A stretch of 21,626 nucleotides of DNA from Chara braunii (GCA_003427395.1 BFEA01000003.1:9995324-10016949); one strand, 5' to 3'; numbered from the stretch's first letter, positions 1-10,569 are shown. Notes: generated by a model not told the origin, from the sequence alone. Numbers and translations: made by a program.

Positions 1-69
<69 letters not shown>
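1..69. repeat. (AG)n dinucleotide microsatellite
   Basis: An uninterrupted AG repeat of 34.5 units opens the window and ends at the first T at position 70. It probably continues upstream, because the window begins inside it. It is a simple-sequence tract with no coding content. Confidence 0.98.
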
Positions 70-71
<2 letters not shown>

Positions 72-360
72 AGAGGCAGTTTTCGGATAAAACTGAGTTC
101 AACCTCTGACAAATTCCATCCAGATTCAAGAATGTTTTCATGCCACGTCAGGTGCACAAAGAGCAACCAAACTCACCACATAGGAGTCGTTTCACATCAC
201 GATGTTCAAAGAATCCACTCTCATTTGCGCGAGTCAGAACTATTGAGTAGTCATAGACTTCCCTCTCACGTCCTTGATCAGCAGTCCCCTCATCTTTGTG
301 ATCGTTGGGCTCAGTTGCTCCTCCTTTCCCTCCTGACCATTGTTTCAGACATGCATTTAC

Positions 361-404
361 CTTTGAATGAACAAGGCGAACTGCTGCCTCCCCATCCAAT
401 GCAT
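361..404 (-). other. possible small internal exon
   Basis: On the minus strand a 44-bp segment lies between a 3' splice-site match (CTCTCTGCAG|, AG at 406-405) and a 5' splice-site match (CAAAG|GTAAAT, GT at 360-359). One frame reads ALDGEAAVRLVHSK, which has ordinary protein composition. The open frame continues in the flanking bases (148-579), so the exon limits are inferred only from splice motifs. It could belong to the same transcript as the candidate exon at 943-1037, but phase and intervening exons cannot be established. No family was recognised. Confidence 0.2.
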
Positions 405-942
405 CTGCAGAGAGCATGAGCGTTCTATCAGCACGCAATAGTAGAAGATGGTGCGCATCATCGTTCTTCGTGCCCCAATGTACATATGGAGCAAAGCAAT
501 GAGTTAGGAGGATGGAAGAAGGACGAGGAGTTGATTGGCGAGGATAAGATTGGATGAGAGGATAGGTTAATTGGCACATTCAGAGACTGTGAGAGAAGGG
601 TTGATGGGTCGAAGGGAAAGGTGTTCAACATGGGAGTTGGGTGGGAAGTGAAAGATACAGAGAGCATATTGGGAACATTCATGGGATTGAAGGACAAACA
701 GAGATCAAGATTGCTCAGTTACACCTCTTAGAACCTAGGCACAAAGTTACAAGGAAGGTGACTGAGTAGGTTTTGACTCGATAGGAGGACAAAGCAAAAA
801 TACAATGAGTGACATCACTGTAAGACACAGAACGTTTCATCCAATAACGACAAGAAGATCAAGCAGAAGAACATAAACAGCCACAGCAAGAGAGTTGTCG
901 CCATTGTCGGAAGCACGCAAGAAGTTCAGCCGCTGTCTGTAC

Positions 943-1037
943 CTCTCTGATATTAGATGTGAAGTGCCCTGAGTAAAAAGGAACCGCCGTATTACAAGGG
1001 ACAAGGAAGCCTTTCGATGTGTGAGACAAGAAGCCAT
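943..1037 (-). other. possible first coding exon with a presequence-like N-terminus
   Basis: On the minus strand an ATG at 1037 opens 31 codons that end at a good 5' splice-site match (AGAG|GTACAG, GT at 942-941). The peptide begins MASCLTHRKASLSLVIRRFL and is rich in Arg, Ser and Leu. It has no acidic residue until its last codons, which fits a mitochondrial targeting presequence. I do not recognise a gene. The support is only a start codon, peptide composition and a donor site. No downstream exon can be joined with confidence, so a chance ORF is quite possible. Confidence 0.22.
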
Positions 1038-1421
1038 AGAGCCTAGGAAATTTAGATAAGGAACGAAATGAAATCGTGAGCATAATTGGGATCTGTATAC
1101 AGGTGTTATGATCCTACTCCATTCATAATACAAAATTCAAATTGCGGAAATGCAAGACTTGCTAAAATTCAAAAGAAGAGAAGGAGAGAGAGGAAGAGTA
1201 GAATAAAAAGGAAGGAATCAAAGATGCAAGGAATATGAGCGAGAGAGGTAAACAGAAACCAAGTTGCAAAATCACGCAGAAGTCCAGATGGTCATGTAAC
1301 AAGCAGAGAGATCAAATGCATCAAGATTCCATCCAAACAAGAGCGATACAGAGAACTCGTGAGCCAATGTCCAAGCCCTCAGGCCACACCAACGAAGTAT
1401 TCAATGTTGCTCCTACTGTCT

Positions 1422-2276
1422 GGCGCGCAGCGCCCAGCCTACTCTACTCATCCTACCTAGGCTACCTACGTTCTTGCAACAGGCTCACTTCGACACTGAA
1501 GAACCAATGTACATGACGTCAACAGCAATGCCGACCTCCCACATACACCAGGTACGTTCTCTCGACTCCCCTCATCACCCTCGTCCACCCACACCTGCGC
1601 CTCCTTCCTGAAGACCCCCGTCACCCTTCACCCGCTTGCGCCTCTGCACCCCGGCTATGGCCGCTTGGCGCCCCGCTGCCCTGCAGTGCCACACACCACT
1701 CAGCGCCCGTGCGTGCCCCAGCCAGCGCTAGCGCAATGCAGACACTTGCGCTGAATTGCGGCAGCGTGTCCGCAGTGCCTGCCTAGGCCAGAATGCTGTT
1801 CATTGGCTGGCCCTCTCCCTATATGGGAGTCGCTGCTGCTATTCGACTGTCTGGGCGTGGCCGTGGAAGTTTCCAGTAGCTTCTGGTCGGGCCCCAGTGT
1901 CTGCGCCCAGGCCCATGTCTACAATTGAGGGCCTGGGCCCTTTTCAGTTGGGCACACCCAGGATTATCCAGGCTCCGAATTTGTGCTGTGTTTGAATTGG
2001 CCTGCGGGGTAGATGTGACGACAATGCTGCATTCTAATTGGCCCATGGCCACTTCGTGATGTGTCGGCCTCACACTGCATGTGCCCAGGGCGCAACCGAC
2101 TGCGTCCTGGGCTCAACTTCCTGACGCAGCTGCTTCTTCCAGAAGAGCCCAGAGTGAGGCCCAGGTTGTACTTCAACCAACTGGCATGCAGCAACTGTCT
2201 GAGACCCAACATTGGAAAATGCTGAGATAAGGGCCTCTCGTGGATATTCAGGCCTGCCTTCACTTAGGGCGGGCAT
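1422..2276 (+). repeat. dispersed repeat, copy 1 (unclassified)
   Basis: This segment shares a series of collinear anchors with 12266-12985. They are a GGCGC-rich start ending in GCGCCCAG, then TGACGTCA/A with CAGCA, ACCAGGTAYGT, CCTGAAGACC, CCTATATGG, an AGCTTCYGGT..GGCCCCA block, a TTGGGC block, and TCAACCAACTGGC. Spacing is similar and identity moderate, so the two are old copies of one repeat. This copy ends in a hairpin at 2252-2274. It contains CT-rich stretches and no ORF with a recognisable domain. It could be an LTR or another non-autonomous element. I found no flanking target-site duplication or terminal direct repeat that would decide. Confidence 0.6.
2252..2274. repeat. stem-loop with TTCACTTAG loop, copy 1
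   Basis: GCCTGCC (2252-2258) and GGCGGGC (2268-2274) form a 7-bp stem with one G-T wobble around the 9-nt loop TTCACTTAG. The same loop is closed by different stems at 3091-3109 and 20370-20392. The upstream word GGGCCTCTCGTG (2231-2242) is also shared with 20350-20361. Confidence 0.75.
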
Positions 2277-2551
2277 GAGGCTTCCTGGGGGCCACAGTCC
2301 AGGACATATGCATGTTGTCTAGGGCCCCATGAGGACATTCCTCACAAAGAAGAAGAAGAATTCCACAAGTTACACCAATGTTTTCCCCCTCCTTCCTCCT
2401 CATCCCTTGTTTTCTTCCTTGCTCTTAATAATCAATAAAATGCAACCGCAAAGGAATGACCGAACAGAACTCATGTCTGAGTGTTCCCCCTTACTGCCAG
2501 CAACTCAAGAAACCACCTTTCAGCCCTAACCTCACTTCCCTCCTCTTGTAG

Positions 2552-2748
2552 AACCCAGGGCTATGGTGGAACACACAAAGTCATCACGGATGTTGGAAGG
2601 ACAACGCAAACACTACTGCGCTGGTCCCCTCCCCTCCCGCCATAGCCACACTCTCGGAAGATGTCCAAGACCAACCAGGACCCGCGCTGGGGCTTTCTTG
2701 ATGCAGCACCAACCAACAAAGTGAAGATGAAGGTCGACCATAGCCAAG
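2552..2748 (+). other. possible exon with strong donor site
   Basis: A CT-rich tract ends in a 3' splice-site match (CTCTTGTAG, AG at 2550-2551). An ATG at 2661 then opens 29 codons (MSKTNQDPRWGFLDAAPTNK...) up to a near-consensus donor CCAAG|GTGAGT with GT at 2749-2750. The frame is closed upstream of the ATG, so 2552-2660 would be untranslated. The DPRW...NKVK pattern faintly recalls the start of plant BED-finger transposase-like proteins, but the cysteines and histidines needed are not visible. I regard this as a weak exon candidate with no assigned function. Confidence 0.2.
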
Positions 2749-2899
2749 GTGAGTCTTTCTACGTCGGTTCCTCTCACTCTCCATCTTCCTCACCTCCTAC
2801 TCCCTTCTACTTCCCCTCTTCTCCCTCTGGCATGGGGCACTTTACACTCTGTCACCATAGCCAGGTCTTAGCCCTACTGCTGCTACTACTCCATAGCCA
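2640..2899 (+). repeat. CCATAGCCA word cluster
   Basis: The 9-mer CCATAGCCA occurs at 2640-2648, 2738-2746, 2855-2863 and 2891-2899, and a near-copy lies on the other strand at 2558-2566. The last copy is inside a perfect hairpin, CTCCAT-agcc-ATGGAG (2890-2905). Four exact 9-mers in 260 bp is far above random expectation. The function is unknown. Confidence 0.6.
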
Positions 2900-3090
2900 T
2901 GGAGGTCTTCACATTCACCCTCCAGTTTCACCTTCTCCTGCAAATGCTCCACCGACTTCCCCCTCTGGGCGGAGCAGCACAATGCTCCCCTGTAGAATGA
3001 ACCAAAGAGAGCTCTACCACTCTTGGCACTGAACAGTATACTCTTTTCCTACCACTGACTCCTGGCCGAATTTCACTGCAGCTCAGCCTC

Positions 3091-3109
3091 ACAGCTTCAC
3101 TTAGGCTGT
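3091..3109. repeat. stem-loop with TTCACTTAG loop, copy 2
   Basis: ACAGC (3091-3095) and GCTGT (3105-3109) form a perfect 5-bp stem around the same TTCACTTAG loop seen at 2259-2267 and 20377-20385, with a completely different stem sequence. The poly(T) run starts on the 3' side of the stem. Confidence 0.7.
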
Positions 3110-3139
3110 TTTTTTTTTTTGTTTTTTTTTTTTTTTTTT
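3109..3139. repeat. poly(T) tract
   Basis: Thirty T residues are interrupted by one G at 3121. This could be the poly(A) tail of a minus-strand retroposed sequence or simple slippage. No element could be assigned on the minus strand. Confidence 0.9.
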
Positions 3140-3300
3140 AACACATCCCCACCAGTGTTAGTGGTGCTGATAAGAGCAGACACCACTAGCACCTGGGGAG
3201 AGGCTCCATCTATTGGTGGGGAGCATCACCTGCAGGAAAGCGGGTCCAGCGTCCCCTATACAAATTGAATTTGAAGTACCTCAGAAAACAGTTGTGGGAA

Positions 3301-3357
3301 GTTCCTGCCAGCATTGATTACCCTGGGATCCAGGGGATTGACTGAGCAGGATATTGG
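3301..3357 (+). repeat. short repeat shared with 8443-8496 (copy 1)
   Basis: From TCCTGCCAGC through the block ending AGCAGGATATTG, this stretch aligns with 8443-8496 at roughly three-quarters identity. Weaker similarity continues into the CCTCTTC...CTG..T block downstream (around 3371 and 8535). It lies immediately 5' of LINE-A and may be LINE 5' untranslated sequence or an older repeat that LINE-A landed in. A CCCTGG-gat-CCAGGG hairpin lies inside it (3331-3345). Confidence 0.55.
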
Positions 3358-3464
3358 AAGGAAGGAGGAACCTCTTCGCCCTGAATCCGGCATCAGATAC
3401 ATCGCTACACACTAGTTCCCCCTTCAAATTTGAACTACGACTGTCATGTGCGTAAGAGCTACTG

Positions 3465-4401
3465 GTGGGTTTTTTTCAGAGAAAGCAAACTGAGAAAAGC
3501 TCTGGTGTCTGGCACGCAAAGGGGCTCCAGATAATAAGTTGGAATGTCAATGGTCTAGGAAACATTCTAACCAAGAAAGACAAGCTCAGAGATATCCGGA
3601 CGGGCCTGGTGGGGAAGGATCTTCCCAAACCCGATCTTATACTCCTCCAAGAGACCCATCTGTCCAATCTGAACAACCACACAAAGATACAGCAGAGGAT
3701 GGAGAGAACGGTAGGGGGATGTACATTTGCATTGTGGTCCAACAAAGAGGGCCAAAGCAAAAAAGGGACGGCGATACTCATCCCGAAACATCCAAGATCC
3801 TGACCGAGGGACAGATCCTGAACATCGAGGGGGACAGTGAGGAAGGGAGATGGTCTTGGCTGGACATTAAATGGCAAGAAGAAGACCTGAGAATTCTCAA
3901 CCTATATGCACCAAATACGGAATCTGAAAGATTGATCTTCTTCGAGAACATCAAAACCCTCATCCCCAAGCCACAGCCGATAATCATCGCAGGTGACTGA
4001 ACACGACCCTGGACCCAAACCTGGACCGGATCTCAAGAACAGCACTAATGGGACCCGCAAGAGCGGGTACCCGGATTCGGATCCTGATGACGAAATTCGA
4101 ACTCATCGACCCTCTCAGGTCAATGCACCCGGACAAAAAGGTCTTCTCCCAGATAAGGAAAAAACAAGTCAACCGGACATCACCGTCCAGGATAGACTGT
4201 TTCCTCATATCCGAGAGCCTACTAGGCACAGTTAACGACGCCGATATCCTCCCATCGGCAGCTTTCAAAGGACTGGACCACAAACCCGTTCAATTGCTGC
4301 TCAACTTTAATGTACCAGTCGAAACAGGCCAGGGATTTTTCAGGCTGAATAACTCCCTCTTAAATACCGAAAGAATGTCGGCAACAGTCAAAGAAAACTA
4401 G
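3465..4401 (+). pseudogene. LINE-A ORF2 N-terminal endonuclease domain (broken)
   Basis: This part would nick target DNA for target-primed reverse transcription. The N-terminal motif SWNVNGLG lies near residues 25-32 and the catalytic-glutamate motif LLQETHLS near 60-67. The middle strands NLYAPNTE and IIIAGD follow in a second frame, then NTTLDPNLD, SRIDCFLIS and the C-terminal LDHKPVQL (the usual S/D-H pair) in a third. The frame shifts near 3786 and near 3998, where one base is missing just after the GD of the conserved GDxN motif. A TAG follows at 4399-4401. The first ATG used is at 3465. No promoter or ORF1 precedes it. Confidence 0.9.
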
Positions 4402-6401
4402 GCCCTCAATAAACAGCGAGAGTCCAAACAGACAAACACTCACCAATGGTTCATCGACAGCTACACAGAACTAACACAGACAGTATCAGCGGAATCCCAT
4501 GTTGCTAGAGACCGCAAGAGGAGAAGAGAAGAACTCCAATTTGCAATATCGGTTGCAGAAGCAAATCTGGCGGAAGATCCCTCCAGCGGATTCTACCAGG
4601 AACTACTAGACGACACCAAAGAAGAGCTAAATGAGTGGAGAAGATGGGAACTGAGAGGTCTGCAACTACGAGCAAGGATGGCAGACTACGCACTCAACGA
4701 GTCCATGACAAAATTCTTCTTCTCCAAAATCAAAGCGAACGCGAGGAACAACATGATAGAGGCCCTCAAAGACCCAACAGATCAAGGGAACACCAAAACA
4801 ACAGGGCCTGAGATGGTAAGGATAGCCACGTCATTTTACGCAGATCTATACGAATCAAAGACACCCTCACCCCCGACCACAGCGAACTTAGCAGCCCGCC
4901 AACTCATGCTCTCGTACCTCGACAAAACCATTTCGATAAGTCAGGCGGAAGGCCTGGACAAACCCCTAACCCTAGCCGAACTACACATAGCCCTGACCCA
5001 GATGGGAATGACAAAGCCCCCGGCATCGACGACCTCTCTAAAGAGTTTTGGAGATGCTTCTGGTCGACCCTGGGAGACGACCTGCTCGACTTTTTCAATA
5101 AAAGCATGCGAAAAGGAGGCCTAGGTAAGGAACTGAGCACCAGTGTGGTCTCATTGCTGTACAAGAAGGGAGACAAAGAAGACCTGAAGAACTACAGACC
5201 CATTTCTTTACTAACCACACCCTATAAAATCCTCGCCAAGGCTCTCGCAAATAGGATGACAAAACTAACGAACAACTGCTTTCACATCGACCAAGCTGGC
5301 TTTATCCCGGGCCGGTATATACTGGACAACGTGATGACTCTGAACGAGGCAGCAAAAAAGATCAGGGAAAAAAGAATGAAGGCAACAATCCTGTTCTTCG
5401 ACTTCGAAAAAGCCTACGACCAAGTCAACTGGGAATCTCTCCATTCATGCATGGAGAAAATGGGGGTAGGCCCTAATTTCATAAATTGGGTGAGAATTTT
5501 GTACTCAAACGCAACAGGCAGAGTCCAGGTCAATAGCATCCTATCGGAAACCTATCCAATATCGCGATCAGTCAGACAAGGCGACCCATTGGCTTCGCCC
5601 ATATTCCTCTTCATTATGGAAGCCATAGCTTCCTTCCTCCGGAAAGATCCGTCCATCGATCACCTCATAGAACGAAATTTCAACCCGCTACACGACTTTG
5701 CCCTAGCCACTGCACTCATGTTCGCGGACGACCTCATGGTCCTCATTCGCGCCAATAACAGCTCCTTCCAAGCACTAGTAAGAGCAATGGAAGCCTTCAG
5801 ACTGACATCAGAAATGAGGGTCAACTGGAACAAAACTGAAGGGTGGTGGCTAGCAGACGGTACCCCTCCCCAACCATCTGACACAACCACACCGATGTCA
5901 TGGACCACGGGAGAGCAAGCACTACGGTTCCTGGGCATCATGATCAATAAGGAAGGAGTATGGCCAGGAATGGGCCAGAACCTAATCGCCAGGGCAATCA
6001 CTCGCCTGGCCCTCTGCAAAAAAGCTCAGGCCTTACTAATCGGACGCGCGTTACTAGTTAACACGACTATCTTCTCCACATTGTGGTACATAGCATCCAT
6101 CTGGTCCCCCCCTTACGACGACCTTAAGAAGTTGAAAAACAGGGTGAGGTGCTATCTGTGGACATGTGATCCCAATAGGACTACTTGTATCAACAGGGTC
6201 ACATGGAACCACATCACTAGGAAACCACAGGAAGGGGGCCTCGGGCTAATCGACCCTAAACAGGAATCCATAGCAGTGCAGATGAAATGGATTATCAAGA
6301 TCCTGACCAGACAGCTCCTCCCGTGGACCCAGATGGCGCTAGACAGCATCAGAAACTTGGCTCCCATCAACTCCCCCCCGAACATGAATGGTCTACACTG
6401 A
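4402..6401 (+). pseudogene. LINE-A reverse transcriptase (broken)
   Basis: RNA-dependent DNA polymerase of the LINE. After a linker rich in Lys and Glu (4402-4980), the frame shifts near 5010, inside the conserved NDKAPGIDDL motif. It then stays open to a TGA at 6399-6401. The 5106-6401 frame (431 codons) holds NYRPISLL (finger), DQAGFIPGRYILDNV, the first catalytic aspartate in FFDFEKAYDQVNW (residue ~99), RQGDPLASPIFLFIMEAI, the FADD catalytic box at 5721-5732 (residues ~206-209), and a thumb with LRFLGIMIN. All catalytic residues are intact although the frame is not. The reading resumes in the same frame after the TGA. Confidence 0.92.
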
Positions 6402-7919
6402 CTCATGGCAAAGGACTGGACACTCAAATCAGGCAGATCGCGCAGGAGAAACCCTGCACAGCTTATCACAAACCCCATTCAAACAATCAGCTCATATTGG
6501 AGTCCCACCATCAAAGTCTGGCGCAGAATGATGCCAAGCAAACACGGAGCACCAGGAAACAGAGAAGAGGTCCTCAGACAACCTCTCTTCTGCAACCCCT
6601 GGATCACCGACCCCAGTGGAGTAGCATGGACGCTACGCTCAAAAGACCGAAGATGGCTATCCTGGGTAGAAAAAGGTGTGTGGAAGGTCAAACACAACTG
6701 GGCAGAGGACCAAGGACGATGGGCTACAAATCAGGAACTACGCAATGTCTTAAAAGGCTGCCACTCCCTCTCTGACAACTTGACACTGATCCAGAAGAGT
6801 ATCCCAACACAATGGCTCCCACTCTTAAGAGAGGAATTCACGTGGAAATCCGGGGACTAGGGCATACTCGTGTCCCAAACCCAGCCTACCAGAGCATATA
6901 GATTCGTCGCTAGAACCAACCCACCCGGCTACCTATCCAAATTCTACTCCTACCCCATCGCTAATCACAACAAACACGAGCTGGAAATCCAGAATAGAGA
7001 TCCCCAGTGCGACACACTCGAGACCTTCCGTCTGAGAAAAGTGAGAGTTTCAAAGAACAAACCCTGGAAAATCTTCCAACCGGACGGACCTCAGCATTTC
7101 AGAGCTAGAATTCGACCCGAAAGAATGGGTATTGAAACAGGGTAAGTCAGGGAGAACGAGAACGATAGAGGAATATGATGTCAAATTCGGTTATGAGTTG
7201 GGCCTACAAACCACAGACCCGGATCCCAGACTCAAGGAAAATGGAGGGAGATCCTGAACCTGGACCCTTTGGTCCCCATATCCATCCCGTGGTCGAAGTT
7301 CCTGTCCATTAGACCGGCGAGGATTTGAAGCATGCAATGGCTCTTAGTGCACGCATCACTGCCAACCAATCAATGGCTCCACAAGAGGAGAAAACACACA
7401 GACCCCGACATCACTGAGCTATGCAGACCATGCACAGACAACGTCCCGGAAGACATACGCCACTGCTTCCTGTACTGCACTGAAGCAGCATGGATTTGGA
7501 ACAAGGTGCGCAACTTGTGGTCCATCCTCTTCTCATCACCCCCCCGGCCCACAACTCCCCTGAACATCCTGCTCCTATCTAACAACACTAACAATCTCAA
7601 AGGCGGCAAGGAAGTTTGGTTCCAGCTACTCAGGAAGTTGGCTCTATGGGTAATCTGGACGAGGAGATGCACCAAGACGATCGAAGGAACTGAGGTGCCA
7701 AGAGAAGAAATGTGGGCTCTACTGTTGGGAATGGCTGAAACTAAGATTCGGCTCAGATGGAGGGAAGTGTCATCGACGGCGAAAGTCAGACCAGAAAGGA
7801 TAACCACAAAGAGACGGGTGTTCTTTACAGACTGGCTTCTACAGGGAAGGATTGCCACCGTGGCAGATAACGGACTGGTTTGGAAGAAATGGCACAGCAC
7901 AGGGACAGGGACCCAATGA
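6402..7919 (+). pseudogene. LINE-A ORF2 C-terminal region with zf-RVT (broken)
   Basis: Continuation of the RT protein. The segment 6405-6857 is in frame with the RT and is ended by TAG at 6858-6860. It continues to about 7090, shifts frame to read SISELEFDPKEWVLKQ, then returns to the original frame near 7225. An in-frame TGA lies at 7326-7328. The final open stretch, 7332-7919, begins MQWLLVHASLPTNQWLHKR and carries the zf-RVT pattern CRPC..IRHCFLYC followed by AAWIWNKV. This cysteine/histidine cluster is typical of plant LINE and LINE-derived proteins and is thought to bind nucleic acid. It stops at 7917-7919. Confidence 0.88.
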
Positions 7920-8204
7920 ATGGCAAACTGAGACTACAATCTCAGCAGTATAGACAACTCTCCTCTTTTCTTGCTTCATACGAAGTTATGACAGAGTCAC
8001 AGTAGCCTCTGAGAGGAAAAGTGGTAGGGCAAGCTGATAGTCAATCCTCCTCATAGGGAGCAATCAATGCTGGTCAGGGTTCCTTGACGGAAGAAAGCGT
8101 GAGAGTGTTCACCATGTATTCCAATTTTTGACGTGCCGGTGGAAAGGAACCGGACTGACGCTCCCCAGAATGGACACAGAGCCAGGACCATAAGGACCTG
8201 TTTT
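7920..8204 (+). other. LINE-A 3' untranslated region
   Basis: Non-coding sequence between the last LINE-A stop codon and its poly(A). No ORF, no obvious hairpin and no polyadenylation signal that I would commit to. Confidence 0.7.
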
Positions 8205-8227
8205 AAAAAAAAAAAAAAAAAAAAAAA
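8205..8227 (+). repeat. poly(A) tail of LINE-A
   Basis: An uninterrupted run of 23 A residues, in the expected orientation and place for the 3' end of the plus-strand LINE. Confidence 0.85.
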
Positions 8228-8723
8228 GCAAGCTTCGGTGTCCAGAGGATTAACTTTGCAGAATGTTGAGCAATAGCCACTGATGTTAAGAGCTAGTTCC
8301 TCCTTCCCTCTTCTGCCCCCCCACACCCCACACACCTTAACTGTGCCGGATTCCTCCCCCCTCCTCTGCCCACACACCCATCCTTTTCCTCCCTTTCTCC
8401 TCTTCCCCTCCCCATTTGTTGCTGCTTGAGTGTGCCTCCGATGTCCTGCCAGCCTTAATTGCCCTGTTACCGGGGGATTAACTGAACAGGGTTATTGATA
8501 TGAATACTGAAATGTATGCTGGATAGCAGAGCCGCCTCTTCAGTCTGCATTTGACCGCCTGATCGCACATGTTCCCTAGCGGCTAGCTCCTACCACTTTT
8601 GGACGCATGTTGATGCCCATCATCCTGTGGTCCTGCCAGTGGGATTGCTCGCTCCGCTCACTCTGCTCCATACCATTGCATATCAACCATTGCTAGTCGG
8701 TGGGGCGGGAATGGGTCCGGAAA
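8228..8723. other. spacer between the two convergent LINEs
   Basis: This holds a long C/T-rich stretch (about 8295-8420) and, at 8443-8496, the second copy of the short repeat seen at 3301-3357. No gene or RNA was recognised. There is no poly(T) here that would mark the 3' end of minus-strand LINE-B, so that boundary is unclear. Confidence 0.6.
8443..8496 (+). repeat. short repeat shared with 3301-3357 (copy 2)
   Basis: It aligns with 3301-3357 through TCCTGCCAGC, the GGGGATT-ACTGA core and the AACAGGGTTATTG end, in the same orientation. Similarity fades on both sides. See copy 1. Confidence 0.55.
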
Positions 8724-10354
8724 TTATGTGGGTGGTCGCAACGGGACATCCTGGCCCACCTTAGTCCAGTCTTTGAAACAAATACAATAGTCTCTCTTGA
8801 CTTCCACTTGATTGTCCTTCTGGGTGCGCCTGCCCTCCCATCGGACGGATGCAATCCAGCCCCCGTTCACACTGCCCAACCATTCCTTCGAGAATTGATG
8901 GATTGCTTGTGTTATGTCTTTTACTAGATGAAACAACTCAAGTTGGTTTTTAACTTTATGCCACTGTACCATAAGTTCTTGTTGAATGTATTGCTTTATC
9001 CTCCTCGATGTCGTGGATACAACGCTTTCTCCAAAGGATCCACATGACCGCTCTCCTCCCTAACTCGAACATGTTGTTTTCAAAAGCATTGTCAGTGGGA
9101 GAGGTCCATGCCTCGGATAGTATGGCCCTCCAATCCCAAGGTCAGTCGGACCCTATGCCCAACAGTGTCCATATCCTGTCCCACCATCGCCATGTAAGAA
9201 CAGCCCCCGGACACTGCATAAATACATGCTCTATGGTTTCCGGGATTTTGCGGGAGGGGAAGGCTGAGTGACACGACTTACACCATGGTAGCGCCCTCCC
9301 TTTCTGCTCCAGGTATGTACGATCTATCAGCCAGTCGTTGGTGGGCTCTCCATCGAGCTTTCACCATTTCTTTTATGCTCACCTTTGGTCGCAGCAGACC
9401 ATACGCGGCCTTCACCGTTAAAAATAATATAACTTTTTACTCTCCCCCGACCTGTGTTTTCGTGTAGGGGCCCATTGGCATTCCTCGTGGTCCAACGGGA
9501 GTTTTGCCATGGGGGTGTCTGGCTGCTATGCGATCCACACGTCCTTGTCCCGCAGCACACGAATCCTGTGCAGGTCGGTGTTTCTCCACCATCTCCTCAC
9601 ATCTGGAGCGTACCGGGTGAGTACATTGTCCTTGTCAATGTGGAAGAGATTAACCAGGGATTCGTCCGGCCGTACCTCTACCACATTACCACATTGCCTA
9701 CGCTTTCCGGATCACCCGGGGCCGCTACCCAGTCTCCTTCTGCCAACCGCGGCCCTTTGATGCGCACCCAGTCTAGGGGGATAGCAAAGATCAGCGATTC
9801 GATATGCTCCTCTACATTGTGACAATGCTTTAGTGTAGTCCTTAATTGTTGTGCAGATTTTCAATCCCCTTTCTCTGTATCCCATAAGTCTTTTATTCTG
9901 GTTCTGCCTTTTTTGACCCAGCTGCTCCACGGAGTACTTGAACTACGATACACCCTTCTGTGCCAGTCTGTTATCCTCCTATTCCCAAAAAAAGGTTGTC
10001 GTGCCACCTCTTCCCACCTGGACGGTGGGGGTTTGTCAGGCAGCGGGAGTCTGCGCCAGACTTTCAACACGCGGGCCCAGAAATCGTCCCGGACCAGATC
10101 CAAGCGGGTTGTGTCGCGGCACACGGCTTGGCCCCTTCGAGGAGACCTTGGCACCGTCCAGAAGAGGTCTTCCAACCAGGTTAGTGGATGCACTCCTTGT
10201 GGAGCTTGTGGGGCAGGTCTAGCTATTTGTTCCAGCGCAAGGGCCTGCCACGGGAGACGCAGAGTGAAGAGTAGCCTCCTAACCCATTGAATTGTTAATG
10301 GGTATCCGGGTCCAGGATCCGCAAGCCCCCTTTATCTTTGGGTTGGATCACCGA
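8724..10354 (-). pseudogene. LINE-B C-terminal region with zf-RVT (broken)
   Basis: Minus-strand remnants in several frames. About 10290-9864 reads RLLFTLRLPWQALALEQIAR, then HPLTWLEDLFWTV and VWRRLPLPDK. About 9830-9540 reads FAIPLDWVRIKGPRLAEGDW and VVEVRPDESLVNLFHIDKDN. About 9365-9140 reads GEPTNDWLIDRTYLEQKGRA followed by the zinc cluster WCKSCH..ETIEHVFMQCPGAV (C-x2-C, H-x4-C), the zf-RVT signature. 8972-8724 (82 codons) is a final open stretch ending in TAA at 8726-8724. Stops occur near 9530 and 9430, with frameshifts between blocks. Same protein as the RT part, and not functional. Confidence 0.82.
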
Positions 10355-10569
10355 TTACCAGGCCACCCTACTAATTACATTCGGGAGCTCCCCATTGCCC
10401 CTCCATAGCAGGGCCGATAGTTGTTGTTCTAGCAATTTGACGGCCTCCTTGCTGAGGGCCCAAATTGCGGATTTGTACCAGAGGGCCGCCAATACTACGT
10501 TGTTGATCGCCAATGCCCTGCCAATGAGGGAAGTGTGTTGGTCTTTCCACTGGGCCAGCTTCGCGAAAG

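Larger units (their letters stand above)
70..1400. other. mostly featureless segment
   Basis: Apart from the two weak minus-strand exon candidates at 361-404 and 943-1037, I see no recognisable gene, RNA or mobile-element feature here. The open frames are short, overlap one another on both strands and show no domain motif. Confidence 0.5.
3465..8227 (+). mobile_element. LINE-A: degenerate L1-type non-LTR retrotransposon
   Basis: In order, this holds an apurinic-type endonuclease domain (3465-4398), a reverse transcriptase (about 5010-6050), a C-terminal extension with a zf-RVT cysteine/histidine cluster (about 7330-7500), a non-coding tail and a poly(A) of 23 A at 8205-8227. That is the order of ORF2 in plant L1-clade LINEs. 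No upstream ORF1 with a CCHC knuckle is visible, so the copy is 5'-truncated or has lost ORF1. The reading frame is broken by at least four frameshifts and four in-frame stops, so it cannot make its proteins. No target-site duplication could be found around the poly(A). LINE-B in the same window is a related element in the opposite orientation. Confidence 0.93.

Noticed and set aside
148-579. 143-codon minus-strand open frame as a complete gene
   Set aside because: No domain, and it overlaps better-supported splice motifs. Kept only as a weak internal exon candidate at 361-404.
2252-2280. Helitron 3' end at the TTCACTTAG hairpin
   Set aside because: No CTRR terminus within the expected ~10-12 nt of the hairpin at 2274 or 20392, and the stems vary between copies.
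2661-3032. 123-codon plus-strand open frame as an intact protein
   Set aside because: After the strong donor at 2749 the sequence becomes low-complexity Ser/Pro/Leu read from CT-rich DNA, typical of read-through into an intron.
3540-4000. 153-codon frame at 3539-4000 as a separate gene
   Set aside because: Its second half is the LINE-A endonuclease continuing after a frameshift, and its first half is an out-of-frame shadow.
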